Assembly: GCF_900119795.1 (NCBI RefSeq)
Contig: NZ_LT634361.1
Span: 2,170,001 to 2,234,000, forward strand
Direction of reading: 5' to 3'
DNA: 64,000 nt
Origin: Tenacibaculum maritimum NCIMB 2154
GTDB taxonomy: Bacteria; Bacteroidota; Bacteroidia; Flavobacteriales; Flavobacteriaceae
Below the pieces are notes generated by a model. It was given only the letters and a program-made list of their open reading frames with translations, was not told the DNA's origin and searched no databases. Both the position numbers and the translations under genes were made by a program. Shown in pieces: positions 29,872-38,938 of the stretch. The stretch's first letter is position 1. The number at the start of each line of letters is the position of its first letter.

Positions 29872-29973
29872 GTTTTTATAATTAAGTAAAAAATAAAAGA
29901 GAAAATATTTTTATATTCCAAAAAGGATTATATATTTGCATCCGAAATCAGAGAATATCTGATAAGGCGCTCA

Positions 29974-30058
29974 GGAGAAATGGCAGAGTGGTCGAATGCG
30001 GCGGTCTTGAAAACCGTTGACTGTAACAGGTCCGGGGGTTCGAATCCCTCTTTCTCCG
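29974..30058 (+). tRNA. tRNA-Ser (TGA), copy 2
   Basis: Identical in sequence to copy 1, 221 bp downstream. The -7 box (TATATTTG, 29931-29938), leader and terminator are also near-identical, so the whole transcription unit was duplicated. Confidence 0.97.
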
Positions 30059-30060
30059 CG

Positions 30061-30091
30061 AAACCTTTACTATTCTTAGTAAAGGTTTTTT
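30061..30091 (+). terminator. Terminator of tRNA-Ser copy 2
   Basis: Same AACCTTTACT ... AGTAAAGGTT hairpin and T-run as after copy 1. Confidence 0.9.
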
Positions 30092-30159
30092 GTTTTTATT
30101 AATTACTCCCTATAATTTAAGAATAGTTAGAGATCATGGATCAACCTCATTTGTTCTGG

Positions 30160-30276
30160 TTAAGCAAAAATCTGAGTTAATCTGTATAGGAAAAATTCTG
30201 CGTTTCTCACCCCTCTAAATTGTGTTCTAAATGCTTTTACCTTTGCATTGAAAGATTCCGCGGAAGCATTTGGGAT
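30160..30276 (-). pseudogene. C-terminal remnant of an ISAon1-like transposase
   Basis: The minus-strand translation ends in ASAESFNAKVKAFRTQFRG then VRNAEFFLYRLTQIFA and a stop at 30160-30162. This matches the C-terminal signature of the ISAon1/ISL3-type transposases of Bacteroidota. Only about 39 codons survive; the rest of the transposase and the terminal repeats are missing. The remnant abuts the stop codon of the metallo-hydrolase gene, so an IS insertion and deletion probably happened here. Confidence 0.7.
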
Positions 30277-30293
30277 TGATCCCTTGCCCTGCC

Positions 30294-31187
30294 TTATTTC
30301 TCCATACTATTTATCAAACTTTGATAAATAGTTTTTCGAATTCCTTCCCCAGAAATAAACCAACCTCCATATTTTTTATCATATTCTTGAGTTATTCTCA
30401 CAGCAGCCTCTACCTCTTCAAGGGTTTTTCCTTGAAAGATTTCCTCCTTAATACGATCTCTAAGCACCACTAACATTTCCTTATAAGAAGACAGTTCTTT
30501 TTTATTTGAAACCTTCCGATGCCCCGGAATAATTTTAGTTTCTTTGTTCGCTAATAACAATACCTTATCAATCGCATTGATATATCCTTGAATACTCCCT
30601 CCCGACTCCAAATCAATAAATGGATATTTTCCTTGAAAGTAAGTATCCCCCATATGAATTACATTACTTTTCATAAAAAACACAATCGCATCTCCATCAG
30701 TATGAGCATTATGAACATGGGATATTAACATATCTTCTCCATTTAAATGAATCATCATATCTTCTGTAAAAGTTATAACAGGCAATGCTTCTTTTGATGC
30801 AGCTTCTTTCTCTTTTCCTCTAACAAATTGTTTTACACTCATTCTTCTCCTTACATTTTTATGAGATACAATTACCGCTCCTTCCTTTCTCATATTTTCA
30901 TTTCCTCCTGTATGATCGCCGTGCCAATGCGTATTTACTAAGTATTTTACAGGTTTTTTTGTAATGCTCTTTATTGCAGCGAGTATTTTAGGTGTTAAAG
31001 GAGCAAACTGATCATCTACCATAAACACTCCTTCATCTCCTATATGCAACCCTATATTTCCACCTTGCCCTGTTAACATATATACCTTATCGGTAACTTT
31101 GTGTGTTTTTATAGTAACTTCTTTTTTTTGCCCCCATACTCCAAGAGTACATAAAATTGCCACTGATATTAGTATTTTTTTCATCAA
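30294..31187 (-). CDS. Secreted metallo-beta-lactamase-fold hydrolase
   Basis: A signal peptide (MMKKILISVAILCTLGVWGQ) precedes an MBL domain with the Zn motif THWHGDHTGGN (H87, H89, D91, H92) and later ligands in SHVHNAHTDGDAI and PGHRK. At 297 aa it resembles periplasmic MBL hydrolases (SoxH/quinoprotein-relay-like) rather than a proven beta-lactamase. Antibiotic hydrolysis is not demonstrated by sequence. The C-terminus looks complete, although a transposase remnant begins 17 bp downstream. Confidence 0.85.
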   Translation of the reverse strand: MMKKILISVAILCTLGVWGQKKEVTIKTHKVTDKVYMLTGQGGNIGLHIGDEGVFMVDDQFAPLTPKILAAIKSITKKPVKYLVNTHWHGDHTGGNENMRKEGAVIVSHKNVRRRMSVKQFVRGKEKEAASKEALPVITFTEDMMIHLNGEDMLISHVHNAHTDGDAIVFFMKSNVIHMGDTYFQGKYPFIDLESGGSIQGYINAIDKVLLLANKETKIIPGHRKVSNKKELSSYKEMLVVLRDRIKEEIFQGKTLEEVEAAVRITQEYDKKYGGWFISGEGIRKTIYQSLINSMEK

Positions 31188-31273
31188 GGATAAGTTTTGT
31201 ATCTATCTTTATTCAAATTTCGAAAATTGATTTCTTTATAGTACGTATGTTTGAATATCCGTCGAATAGCATC

Positions 31274-31711
31274 TTAACTCATTACATATTTTCTCATCAA
31301 AAAATGAGTCCCTATTAACTTTACCTCAAAAGCCTTTCCTATAAGATCAAATCCTTGTTCTTTATAAAAACCAGCTGCATTATCTCTTGCATTACACCAG
31401 AGTACCCTTATAGTTCTATCTCTTAAAATAATTAAAGATTTCTCCAATATCATTGCTCCTATTCTCCTTTTCCTCCACAAAGGTAGTACAGCCATTCCTC
31501 TAAGCTGGTATTGACTTCCTCTAAATAATGGATTCTCAAACTCCATAAAAGTTGCCACACCCAATAACTCATTTTCTTTAAAAGCACCTATATGGAATGT
31601 ATTTTCGTCAAAATCTCCATAAAACTCAAAAGGCAACTCAATTCCTTTTCTTAATACCTCAATTCTAATAGCATAAGTTTCTGAGGCCTTTATTTTTTTT
31701 ATTTCTATCAT
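31274..31711 (-). CDS. GNAT family N-acetyltransferase
   Basis: The 145-aa protein has the acetyl-CoA-binding motif A in LRGMAVLPLWRKRRIGAMIL (R-x-x-R-I-G-A) and a C-terminal CNARDNAAGFYKEQGF motif B, both typical of GNATs. Substrate unknown. It is divergent from the second GNAT gene, with a 41-bp shared promoter region. Confidence 0.85.
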   Translation of the reverse strand: MIEIKKIKASETYAIRIEVLRKGIELPFEFYGDFDENTFHIGAFKENELLGVATFMEFENPLFRGSQYQLRGMAVLPLWRKRRIGAMILEKSLIILRDRTIRVLWCNARDNAAGFYKEQGFDLIGKAFEVKLIGTHFLMRKYVMS

Positions 31712-31752
31712 TTTAATAGTATTATATATCTTTATATCAAATTATAAAAGCA

Positions 31753-32199
31753 ATGAATATCCATTTTAGTCCTATTAAAAAAGAGCATATATCAATAATA
31801 CTCCCTTTATTACAAAAGTTAAACACTAAAACACCTCCTAACATCTTAAAAGATCGCATTTTAGAAATGGTAAATTATCAAAATTATGAATGCCTAGGCG
31901 CTTTTGATCGCACAAAATTAATTGGTATTTGCGGTTTATGGTATAGTTTAAGGCATTACATCGGTAAAAGTGTTGAACCAGATCACGTAATTATAGATGA
32001 ACAGTACAGGGGGCAAAATATTGGTAAAAGATTTTTTGAATATATTTATGAGCATACAAAAGCGAAAGGCTGTGAAGCTATAGAATTAAATACTTACACT
32101 GGTAATACTAAATCGCACAAATTTTATTACAACGAAGGTTTTGATATCTACGGTTTTCATTTTCTGAAAGTTATGCGTAAAGACAAAAAATTTTACTAA
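31753..32199 (+). CDS. GNAT family N-acetyltransferase
   Basis: The 148-aa protein shows motif A VIIDEQYRGQNIGKRFF (Q-Y-R-G-Q-N-I-G) and motif B TYTGNTKSHKFYYNEGF. It is not closely similar to the divergent neighbour. Substrate unknown. Confidence 0.87.
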   Translation: MNIHFSPIKKEHISIILPLLQKLNTKTPPNILKDRILEMVNYQNYECLGAFDRTKLIGICGLWYSLRHYIGKSVEPDHVIIDEQYRGQNIGKRFFEYIYEHTKAKGCEAIELNTYTGNTKSHKFYYNEGFDIYGFHFLKVMRKDKKFY

Positions 32200-32217
32200 T
32201 TTTTTTCGAGAAATTCT

Positions 32218-32247
32218 TTGTAGATACTAAAAAACCTTCTATATTTG
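32218..32247 (+). promoter_or_regulatory. Promoter of the tRNA-Gly cluster
   Basis: TTG at 32218-32220 and TATATTTG at 32240-32247 with a 19-nt spacer: a textbook Bacteroidota -33/-7 promoter 13 bp before the first tRNA. Confidence 0.8.
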
Positions 32248-32260
32248 CAACCGCTTTACT

Positions 32261-32333
32261 GCGGGAGTAGCTCAGTTGGTAGAGCGTCAGCCTTCCAAGC
32301 TGAATGTCGCCAGTTCGAACCTGGTCTCCCGCT
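32261..32333 (+). tRNA. tRNA-Gly (TCC), copy 1
   Basis: A 73-nt tRNA: acceptor GCGGGAG/CTCCCGC, anticodon loop CTTCCAA (TCC), T-loop GTTCGAACC, discriminator T. First of three in one transcription unit. Confidence 0.97.
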
Positions 32334-32397
32334 CTAAAATTTCCTTTTAGGAAACTAAACATAGACAAGTTGTAGTAAAATACAATTTTGCTTTACT

Positions 32398-32470
32398 GCG
32401 GGAGTAGCTCAGTTGGTAGAGCGTCAGCCTTCCAAGCTGAATGTCGCCAGTTCGAACCTGGTCTCCCGCT
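32398..32470 (+). tRNA. tRNA-Gly (TCC), copy 2
   Basis: Identical to copy 1. The 64-bp spacers after copies 1 and 2 are nearly identical (one A/G change and a small indel), showing tandem duplication. Confidence 0.97.
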
Positions 32471-32535
32471 CTAAAATTTCCTTTTAGGAAGCTAAACATA
32501 GACAAGTTGTAGTAAAATACAATTTTGCTTTACCT

Positions 32536-32608
32536 GCGAGAGTAGCTCAGTTGGTAGAGCGTCAGCCTTCCAAGCTGAATGTCGCCAGTTCGAACCTGGT
32601 CTCTCGCT
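32536..32608 (+). tRNA. tRNA-Gly (TCC), copy 3 with compensated acceptor stem
   Basis: Same as copies 1 and 2 except acceptor position 4 is A and its partner is T (GCGAGAG/CTCTCGC), a base-pair-preserving double change. It is followed by the cluster terminator. Confidence 0.97.
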
Positions 32609-32610
32609 CT

Positions 32611-32642
32611 AAAAACCGAAACAAAAGTTTCGGTTTTTTTTA
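32611..32642 (+). terminator. Terminator of the tRNA-Gly cluster
   Basis: AAAACCGAAA ... TTTCGGTTTTTTT hairpin with T-run. Confidence 0.9.
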
Positions 32643-32658
32643 TTCATTTCATTTAAAC

Positions 32659-33303
32659 CTACATTTTTTGTAATCTATCTCCAAAAGCTAATAACCCTAT
32701 AATAGGAACCGCTAAGAATGCAATAAACATTTTATTTTCTGAAAACAACGCAGGAAATAATAATAAGGTAATGATGAACCCACCAATTGCTCCTCCTAAA
32801 TGAGCAGCATGTCCTACATTTCCTAATTGTTTTTTCATTCCATAAATTGAGTATAACAAATATCCTATTCCGAAAATATAACCTGGCATTGGAATAGGAA
32901 TGGGAAACATTATTAATTCCATACCTGGATACAACATGATTGCTGCATATACAATTCCTGAAACAGCTCCAGAAGCTCCTATTGCGCTATAATAAGGTGC
33001 TCTTTTATGTCTATAAAGTGAATACATGCTTCCTCCTAGCAAACTTCCTATATAAACAACCATAAAATTTATGCTTCCTAGACTATTTGCTACAATATCT
33101 CCAAACAAATACAATGCATACATATTGAAAAATAAATGAATATAATCTGCATGTAAAAACCCCGAGCTAAACATTCGAAATTTATCACCGTTTAAAATTT
33201 CACTAATTTGAAATTTATATCTATCAAAGAAAAAACGGTCATTAAAGCCTTTTAAAGAAACCAAAACCGTAGCTATAATTACTACTAATACAATTCTACT
33301 CAT
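32659..33303 (-). CDS. Rhomboid family intramembrane serine protease
   Basis: The 214-aa polytopic membrane protein has the catalytic GASGAVSG (nucleophile Ser in GxSG) and the His of the dyad in GHAAHLGGAIGG. The HLFFNMYALYLFG helix with the family Asn is also present. It cleaves transmembrane substrates in the inner membrane; the substrate is not predictable. Length is short, as in the minimal six-helix bacterial form. Confidence 0.9.
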   Translation of the reverse strand: MSRIVLVVIIATVLVSLKGFNDRFFFDRYKFQISEILNGDKFRMFSSGFLHADYIHLFFNMYALYLFGDIVANSLGSINFMVVYIGSLLGGSMYSLYRHKRAPYYSAIGASGAVSGIVYAAIMLYPGMELIMFPIPIPMPGYIFGIGYLLYSIYGMKKQLGNVGHAAHLGGAIGGFIITLLLFPALFSENKMFIAFLAVPIIGLLAFGDRLQKM

Positions 33304-33403
33304 ATTATATTACATTTTTTAGTTAGCAAACATAGCTAATTCTTGCAATAGTCTTGTGTGTTTTCAATTTTTATATTCGATATTTGCAACTTAATTGAAG
33401 TAT

Positions 33404-34333
33404 ATGTCCTTTTTAGTATTTGCACTTACTTACCCTTTTATTTGGCTATTATCTAAATTGCCAATGTGGTTTCTTTATTTAATTTCAGATTTCTTTTTCT
33501 TCCTAATTCACTATGTTTTTGGTTATCGAAAGAAGGTTGTTGAAAGTAATTTAAGAATGGCTTTTCCGCAAAAAAGTAATGCTGAAATAAAAAGTTTATC
33601 CAAAAAATTTTCTCGCCACTTTACGGATTTAATCATGGAAAGCGTTAAAGCTTTTTCTATGAGTGAAAAGAGCATGCGAAAACGTTATGTTTATAAAAAT
33701 ATCAGCCTTATAAATGAGCTTGCACAAAAAGGAAAAAGCATTGTTCTTACGGGCTCTCATCAAGCTAATTGGGAGTGGTCTTTTGGACTCCCTATGTTTG
33801 CCAAACTTAATTGCTATGGTACTTATACCAAAATCCAAAACCCCTATTTTGAGAAAGTAATAAAATCTTCAAGAAAAAAATTTGGTTATGATGGTACTGT
33901 TACTACTTTATTCAACAAAAGCGTTAATGATAGAGTTAAAAAAAATATTCAAAGCTTATATATTTTATTAAGTGACCAATCTCCACAAGTAGAAAAAACG
34001 AAATATTGGGCTAACTTTTTCAATATAAAGGTACCTGTTCATACAGGTGCTGAAATATTAGCTAAAAAGCATAACTTTGTAGTGGTTAATATGAACATAA
34101 CGAAGAAGAAACGTGGATATTATGAGGCTGAATTTCAATTGATAACAGAAACTCCTAACAAGTTAAAAGACTTTGAAATTACGGATAGATATTTACAAAT
34201 AACAACACAACATATAACCAAACAACCCGAATTCTATTTATGGTCTCATAAGCGTTTTAAGCATAAAGACAGGTATGACGAATGGCACAAAAAGCAAACT
34301 TTAAAAAGTAGCCATATTCCTCAATCTGTTTAA
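33404..34333 (+). CDS. Lysophospholipid/lipid A acyltransferase family protein (LpxL/HtrB-like)
   Basis: The protein has an N-terminal membrane segment and the acyltransferase motif SHQANWEWS (HxxxxE/D) with a later LLSDQSP motif, as in late lipid A acyltransferases. It may add a secondary acyl chain to lipid A or acylate another lipid such as an aminolipid. The frame extends to a TTG at 33395, but the ATG at 33404 is the better start. It is a single gene, divergent from rhomboid. Confidence 0.83.
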   Translation: MSFLVFALTYPFIWLLSKLPMWFLYLISDFFFFLIHYVFGYRKKVVESNLRMAFPQKSNAEIKSLSKKFSRHFTDLIMESVKAFSMSEKSMRKRYVYKNISLINELAQKGKSIVLTGSHQANWEWSFGLPMFAKLNCYGTYTKIQNPYFEKVIKSSRKKFGYDGTVTTLFNKSVNDRVKKNIQSLYILLSDQSPQVEKTKYWANFFNIKVPVHTGAEILAKKHNFVVVNMNITKKKRGYYEAEFQLITETPNKLKDFEITDRYLQITTQHITKQPEFYLWSHKRFKHKDRYDEWHKKQTLKSSHIPQSV

Positions 34334-34620
34334 GTTAAAATAGATGTATTACTACTCTTTTACTTAAAAGTAACTATAAGAATTCTTGCTTAGAAAATAT
34401 TTTTATACGTATTTATACTAGAAATCAACTAGGTATAAATACGGAAAACAAAGTCTAAATACCTGTAGGACAAAAAAATAAATAGCACTCTCTTAAAATT
34501 ACATATAAGCACCTTATAAATAATTCCACATTTTTTAATATTTTTGATAAATAAGGGGAGCCTTCCCTTAAAGAAAAGCTATATCATAACCTTCTAATAA
34601 AAACTAATAAAAAAATAGCA
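34334..34620. other. Intergenic region with an 11-bp perfect inverted repeat
   Basis: CGTATTTATAC and GTATAAATACG (34408-34443) form a perfect inverted repeat around a 14-nt centre. There is no T-run, so it looks more like a protein-binding dyad or RNA structure than a terminator. No gene is seen here. Confidence 0.4.
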
Positions 34621-34893
34621 ATGATGAATCATATCGAAATAAAAGAAACAGAAAACATTTCTGAAGAATCCTACCAAAAAAATTTATCTAAAGTAAAATT
34701 GAAATTAGAAGAATCTGTTGGCACTTATGATTTAGAGCACGCTGAATTTGTTGCTAGCAAGGTATTTAATAATACTCCTGGGCTTTACAATAGGTATAAA
34801 ATTTTAAAAAACAATGAGCTCATTGCTTTCTTAGAAACTTTTAAAAGCAAAAACCTCATACAAATTTACACTAGCCCTGTAAACCTACAGTAG
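34621..34893 (+). CDS. Small hypothetical protein
   Basis: The 90-aa polar protein has no signal peptide and no domain that I recognise. It appears helical at the N-terminus (SEESYQKNLSKVKLKLEE). A hairpin with CAG/CTG-type arms (AAATCAG ... CTGATTT, about 34916-34947) follows. Codon use looks coding, but support is limited. The start could be the second Met. Confidence 0.5.
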   Translation: MMNHIEIKETENISEESYQKNLSKVKLKLEESVGTYDLEHAEFVASKVFNNTPGLYNRYKILKNNELIAFLETFKSKNLIQIYTSPVNLQ

Positions 34894-34980
34894 AACAATA
34901 TTTAACCATATAAAAAAATCAGCGTTACTTAAAAAAGCAACCCTGATTTGATCTCTAATATTTCGATTTACAGATAATTA

Positions 34981-35925
34981 TTATAATAACGAAGTAACAG
35001 ATGATTGGAGACCTCTAAATTCATTTATAATATCTTTAACAACCTCTTTTGCCGGTTTAATTTTATGAATTAGGCCCGCTATTTGCCCTATTTCCAATTC
35101 TCCTTCTACTAAATCTCCTTCAAATATTCCTCTTTTAGCGCGCGCTCTTCCCAACAATTCTTTTAGTTCTTCTATAGACGGGGACTTCTGATACAACTCT
35201 TGAATTTGTTTATAAAATTCATTTTTAACCAAACGTACAGGAGCCAATTCTTTTAAAGTCAAGTGAGTATCTCCGTCTTTAACGCCTATGATTGCTTCTT
35301 TAAAATTATTATGTGCTGAAGATTCTTCTGTAGCGGCAAATCTACTACCTATTTGAACCCCATCCGCTCCTAGAACCATTGCTGCTAACATTCCTTTACC
35401 CGAAGCTATTCCTCCCGCAGAAATTACAGGTATTTGAACCTGCTCTTTTACCATTGGAATCAATGTAAATGTAGTTGTTTCTTCTCTTCCATTATGCCCT
35501 CCTGCCTCAAAACCTTCACAAACAATGGCATCAACCCCTGCTTTTTCTGCTTTTAATGCAAATTTTACGGAACTTACCACATGCACTACTGTAATACCCT
35601 TTTCTTTTAAAAAGGAGGTCCAAGTTTTAGGGTTTCCAGCAGAAGTGAAAATAACTTTTACACCCTCTTCTACTATAATATCCATTATTTTTTCAATATC
35701 AGGATATAACATTGGTACATTTACGCCAAAAGGCTTATCTGTTGCTTTTTTGCATTTTTGAATATGTTCTCTTAGTACTTCTGGGTACATAGAACCTGCT
35801 CCTATCAGCCCTAATCCTCCTGCATTAGAAACTGCCGATGCTAATTTCCATCCACTAACCCAAATCATTCCCCCTTGAATAATTGGATATTTTATATTCA
35901 AGAGTTTTATTATGCTATTTTCCAT
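34981..35925 (-). CDS. NAD(P)H-dependent flavin oxidoreductase (nitronate monooxygenase / FabK-like)
   Basis: The 314-aa FMN TIM-barrel protein begins with the family signature YPIIQGGMIWVSG and has SNAGGLGLIGAG, CEGFEAGGHNG, VISAGGIASGKG and GADGVQIGSRF (FMN phosphate binding). The family includes nitronate monooxygenases and the enoyl-ACP reductase FabK; the sequence does not settle which. It starts directly after the stop of the upstream S8 protease gene (no gap), so they are probably co-transcribed. Confidence 0.87.
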   Translation of the reverse strand: MENSIIKLLNIKYPIIQGGMIWVSGWKLASAVSNAGGLGLIGAGSMYPEVLREHIQKCKKATDKPFGVNVPMLYPDIEKIMDIIVEEGVKVIFTSAGNPKTWTSFLKEKGITVVHVVSSVKFALKAEKAGVDAIVCEGFEAGGHNGREETTTFTLIPMVKEQVQIPVISAGGIASGKGMLAAMVLGADGVQIGSRFAATEESSAHNNFKEAIIGVKDGDTHLTLKELAPVRLVKNEFYKQIQELYQKSPSIEELKELLGRARAKRGIFEGDLVEGELEIGQIAGLIHKIKPAKEVVKDIINEFRGLQSSVTSLL

Positions 35926-37548
35926 TTATTTTTTAATTAACTTCACCGTTTTTCTCAAAGCTCCTTTACTCAACTCTAATATATAAACTCCTGACTTTAA
36001 AGATGAAATATCCATAGAGTTCCGTTTATTTTCAAAAAATAGTTGCTTTCCTAAAACAGAAAACACCTTTACCTTATAATCTTCCAAACTTCCTTTATCT
36101 ATCTTAAAATTAAGGTATTCATCTACAGGGTTAGGGTAAATTGTAATTCCTAAATCTTGTAAAGTATAAGGTTTTATACTCAATGTTTGCTTTGCTAATT
36201 CAAAATTAGGGATTCCATATCCATAACGATCGTCTGGTGCATTATATCTATCTGCTGACTTTTTTATAATATCTACAATTTCAGCATGTGTTTTATTAGG
36301 AAAGGCTTGCCAAAAACACGCAACAACTCCTGCCATAATAGGAGAAGAAAAAGACGTACCATTAGTAGTTCTCGGTGTTCCTGTTCTATAATCAATTACA
36401 TAGGCTGATTGCCCTTGGGCTAGCACATCTGGTTTTACTCGACCATCTGAAGTAGGACCATAAGAACTAAAGCTGGCAATTCCTTTTGATGAGTTTACAG
36501 CTCCGATAGTAAATACTGATGGTGCATCTGCAGGTACTCCAATATATTTCCAACTATCATTTCCCGAATTCCCAGCAGCATTGACCAAGATCATTCCTCT
36601 TGAAACTCCTATTTCAGCCCCTCTAGTTATAAAAGCGGTTTTACCGTCCATATCGGCATACGTATAGTTATACTTAGCATTATCAAACGTAGTATATCCT
36701 AAAGAAGTATTAATAACATCTACTCCTAAACTATCGGCTCTTTCCGCTGCTTCTACCCATAAACTCTCTTCCAGAGGTACCTCATTAGCAGCATCTTCTG
36801 ATATAAATAAATAAAAAGATGCATCTGGCGCTGTTCCTACAAAACTTCCTTCTATATATCCTCCTATATCAGATAACACATGAGTTCCATGAGAATGCCC
36901 TGTATAGAAATTTACATTTCTATTTACGAAATCGTACCCTCCTAAAATCTGATTATTATCTCGCAATCGTTTAAAGCCGGCTAATGTATTTACATTGGGA
37001 AAACCTGCATCTATAATTGCTATTTGCATTCCTGTACCGGTAAACCCTTCTCTATGTAAAAAGTCTCCTTTTAACATTTGTATTTGATTGGCTGCATTAC
37101 CGTAATCAAAGTTTGTGGTAATTTCAGCGAACTTATTTGAACGATTCGTATTATTACTCTTTGCTATGATATTTCTCCCTTTGCTCAGATTCTTATTAGC
37201 AAATTCTATTTTATCAATAAAATTAAAATCTGTTTCCAATGCCCTTATCACAGCTTCGTTACCTTGTACATGAATTGCATTTAGCCATTTGGACTTTGCT
37301 TTTACTGTAATTCCTTCTTTGTTTTTTATTTGTACATAATAGCCTGCATCTATAGGGACGTCTTTATTATCTATGTTTATATTTTGTCTTGCTCTTCTAT
37401 CTAAAGACCGTTGAGAAAGCATTGTTAATGGGTTTGCTATAAAGGTAGCTGCGTTCGGCTTATCTTTTAAAAAAACCCATGCATCTTCTTGAGAGTAAGA
37501 TGTAGTAGTTGTGTACGCCGTAAGTAAAAAAAGTAGTAATTTCTTCAT
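35926..37548 (-). CDS. Subtilisin-like S8 serine protease with T9SS sorting domain
   Basis: A signal peptide (MKKLLLFLLTAYTTTTSYSQ) and an I9-like pro-region precede a subtilase domain with the complete triad: D180 (IAIIDAG), H220 (GHSHGTHV) and S399 (NGTSFSSPIMAG), plus the oxyanion Asn in NAAGNSGND. The C-terminus is a type A T9SS sorting domain (ITIYPNPVDEYLNF ... GVYILELS). Secreted exoprotease. It is the first gene of a two-gene unit with the flavin oxidoreductase. Confidence 0.92.
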   Translation of the reverse strand: MKKLLLFLLTAYTTTTSYSQEDAWVFLKDKPNAATFIANPLTMLSQRSLDRRARQNINIDNKDVPIDAGYYVQIKNKEGITVKAKSKWLNAIHVQGNEAVIRALETDFNFIDKIEFANKNLSKGRNIIAKSNNTNRSNKFAEITTNFDYGNAANQIQMLKGDFLHREGFTGTGMQIAIIDAGFPNVNTLAGFKRLRDNNQILGGYDFVNRNVNFYTGHSHGTHVLSDIGGYIEGSFVGTAPDASFYLFISEDAANEVPLEESLWVEAAERADSLGVDVINTSLGYTTFDNAKYNYTYADMDGKTAFITRGAEIGVSRGMILVNAAGNSGNDSWKYIGVPADAPSVFTIGAVNSSKGIASFSSYGPTSDGRVKPDVLAQGQSAYVIDYRTGTPRTTNGTSFSSPIMAGVVACFWQAFPNKTHAEIVDIIKKSADRYNAPDDRYGYGIPNFELAKQTLSIKPYTLQDLGITIYPNPVDEYLNFKIDKGSLEDYKVKVFSVLGKQLFFENKRNSMDISSLKSGVYILELSKGALRKTVKLIKK

Positions 37549-37671
37549 ATATCGAAATTACTACTTTTTTCTTATTTATACCATTTTACCTTTTAAAAAC
37601 AAACGAATAAATCGTCTTTTTTACGGAAGTACTTTTAAAAATGGTGTATGGTTATTTTTGATTCATTTAGT

Positions 37672-38859
37672 TTAAGAAATAACCCCTGACCCTAAAAGTT
37701 CTTCATGAACATACCAAGCTACAAATTGCCCTTCTTGTATGGCGGATTGTTTGTTTTCAAACTCCACAAACATCCCTTCTTTTACTTTATACAAAGTAGC
37801 TTTTTCTAAGGCTTGCCTATATCTAATACGCGCCTCAACTTGCATTGAATTTCCTTCTTGAAGCGCTAAATCTTCTCGAATCCAATGTAACTCTTCATTT
37901 GACACAAACAACACATTTCTATACAAGCCTTGATGGAGCTTTCCTTCTCCTGCGTAAATTACATTTTCAACTACATCGGTTTCTATCACAAAAAGAGGCT
38001 CTTTAGTACCTCCAACGGCCAACCCTTTGCGTTGTCCTTTAGTAAAATAATGAGCTCCTTGGTGCGTTCCTACTACCTTACCAGCTTCTTTATGATATAC
38101 AAATTTCTTCGAAAAATATGTTAGTTCTTCTTCTTTACTACCAAATTCTGGAATTGAGGTTGTGTATTCTGAAAAATCATTTGGTATTTGTACAATAACT
38201 CCTTCTTTAGGTTGTAGTTTCTGTTGTAAAAATTCAGGTAGTCGAACTTTTCCTATAAAACACAAACCTTGGGAATCTTTTTTATCGGCTGTAATTAAAG
38301 CTGCTTTTTTAGCTATTTCTCTAACCTCTGGCTTGGTTAGTTCACCTATGGGAAACAAGGCTTTTTCCAATTGGGCTTGTGACAATTGGCACAAGAAATA
38401 AGATTGATCTTTATTCATGTCTTTTCCTGCCAGCAACTTATATACTGTTTTACCTCCAATTTCTTCTTCAGCTTTCCTACAATAATGCCCCGTTGCAACA
38501 TAATCTGCTCCTAATCCTAGCGCTATGTCCATAAAAACATCAAATTTTATTTCTCGATTACATAACACATCTGGATTAGGTGTTCGACCTTTTTCATATT
38601 CGTCAAACATATAATCCACAATACGATGTTTGTATTGCTCACTTAAATCTACTACCTGAAAAGGAATTCCTAGTTTATCAGCTACAATCATAGCGTCATT
38701 ACTATCTTCTAACCATGGGCATTCATCAGAAATTGTTACACTATCATCATGCCAATTCTTCATAAACAAGCCTATTACCTCATATCCTTGTTCTTTTAAT
38801 AAATAAGCGGTTACGCTACTATCTACCCCTCCTGAAAGTCCTACTATTACTCTTTTCAT
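37672..38859 (-). CDS. mnmA: tRNA 2-thiouridine(34) synthase MnmA
   Basis: MnmA thiolates U34 of tRNA-Glu/Gln/Lys. The PP-loop [15 protein letters not shown], the catalytic Cys in [12 protein letters not shown] and the second Cys in [10 protein letters not shown] are present. The C-terminal beta-barrel carries [16 protein letters not shown] sequence. The 395-aa length is at the long end of the family. A terminator from the upstream ywqK-like gene lies just before its start. Confidence 0.96.
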   Translation of the reverse strand: MKRVIVGLSGGVDSSVTAYLLKEQGYEVIGLFMKNWHDDSVTISDECPWLEDSNDAMIVADKLGIPFQVVDLSEQYKHRIVDYMFDEYEKGRTPNPDVLCNREIKFDVFMDIALGLGADYVATGHYCRKAEEEIGGKTVYKLLAGKDMNKDQSYFLCQLSQAQLEKALFPIGELTKPEVREIAKKAALITADKKDSQGLCFIGKVRLPEFLQQKLQPKEGVIVQIPNDFSEYTTSIPEFGSKEEELTYFSKKFVYHKEAGKVVGTHQGAHYFTKGQRKGLAVGGTKEPLFVIETDVVENVIYAGEGKLHQGLYRNVLFVSNEELHWIREDLALQEGNSMQVEARIRYRQALEKATLYKVKEGMFVEFENKQSAIQEGQFVAWYVHEELLGSGVIS

Positions 38860-38861
38860 TT

Positions 38862-38904
38862 TAAAAAAAATTGGCTACAAATTTACAAATTTATAGCCAA
38901 TTTC
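38862..38904 (-). terminator. Terminator of the YwqK-like gene
   Basis: On the minus strand, AAATTGGCTA ... TAGCCAATTT forms a 10-bp stem followed by T8, between the YwqK-like gene and mnmA. Confidence 0.8.
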
Positions 38905-38938
38905 ATGGTTAAAAACCAAATGATTCCCTTTCTTGAAA

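Noticed and set aside
29655..29921. 88-codon ORF antisense to tRNA-Ser
   Set aside because: Reads the complement of a tRNA; frequent false ORF ([13 protein letters not shown]).
30294..31187. Beta-lactamase resistance gene
   Set aside because: Only the general MBL fold is supported; nothing indicates beta-lactam hydrolysis.
32171..32368. 65-codon ORF antisense to tRNA-Gly
   Set aside because: Artefact of the tRNA complement (AGDQVRTGDIQLGRLT).
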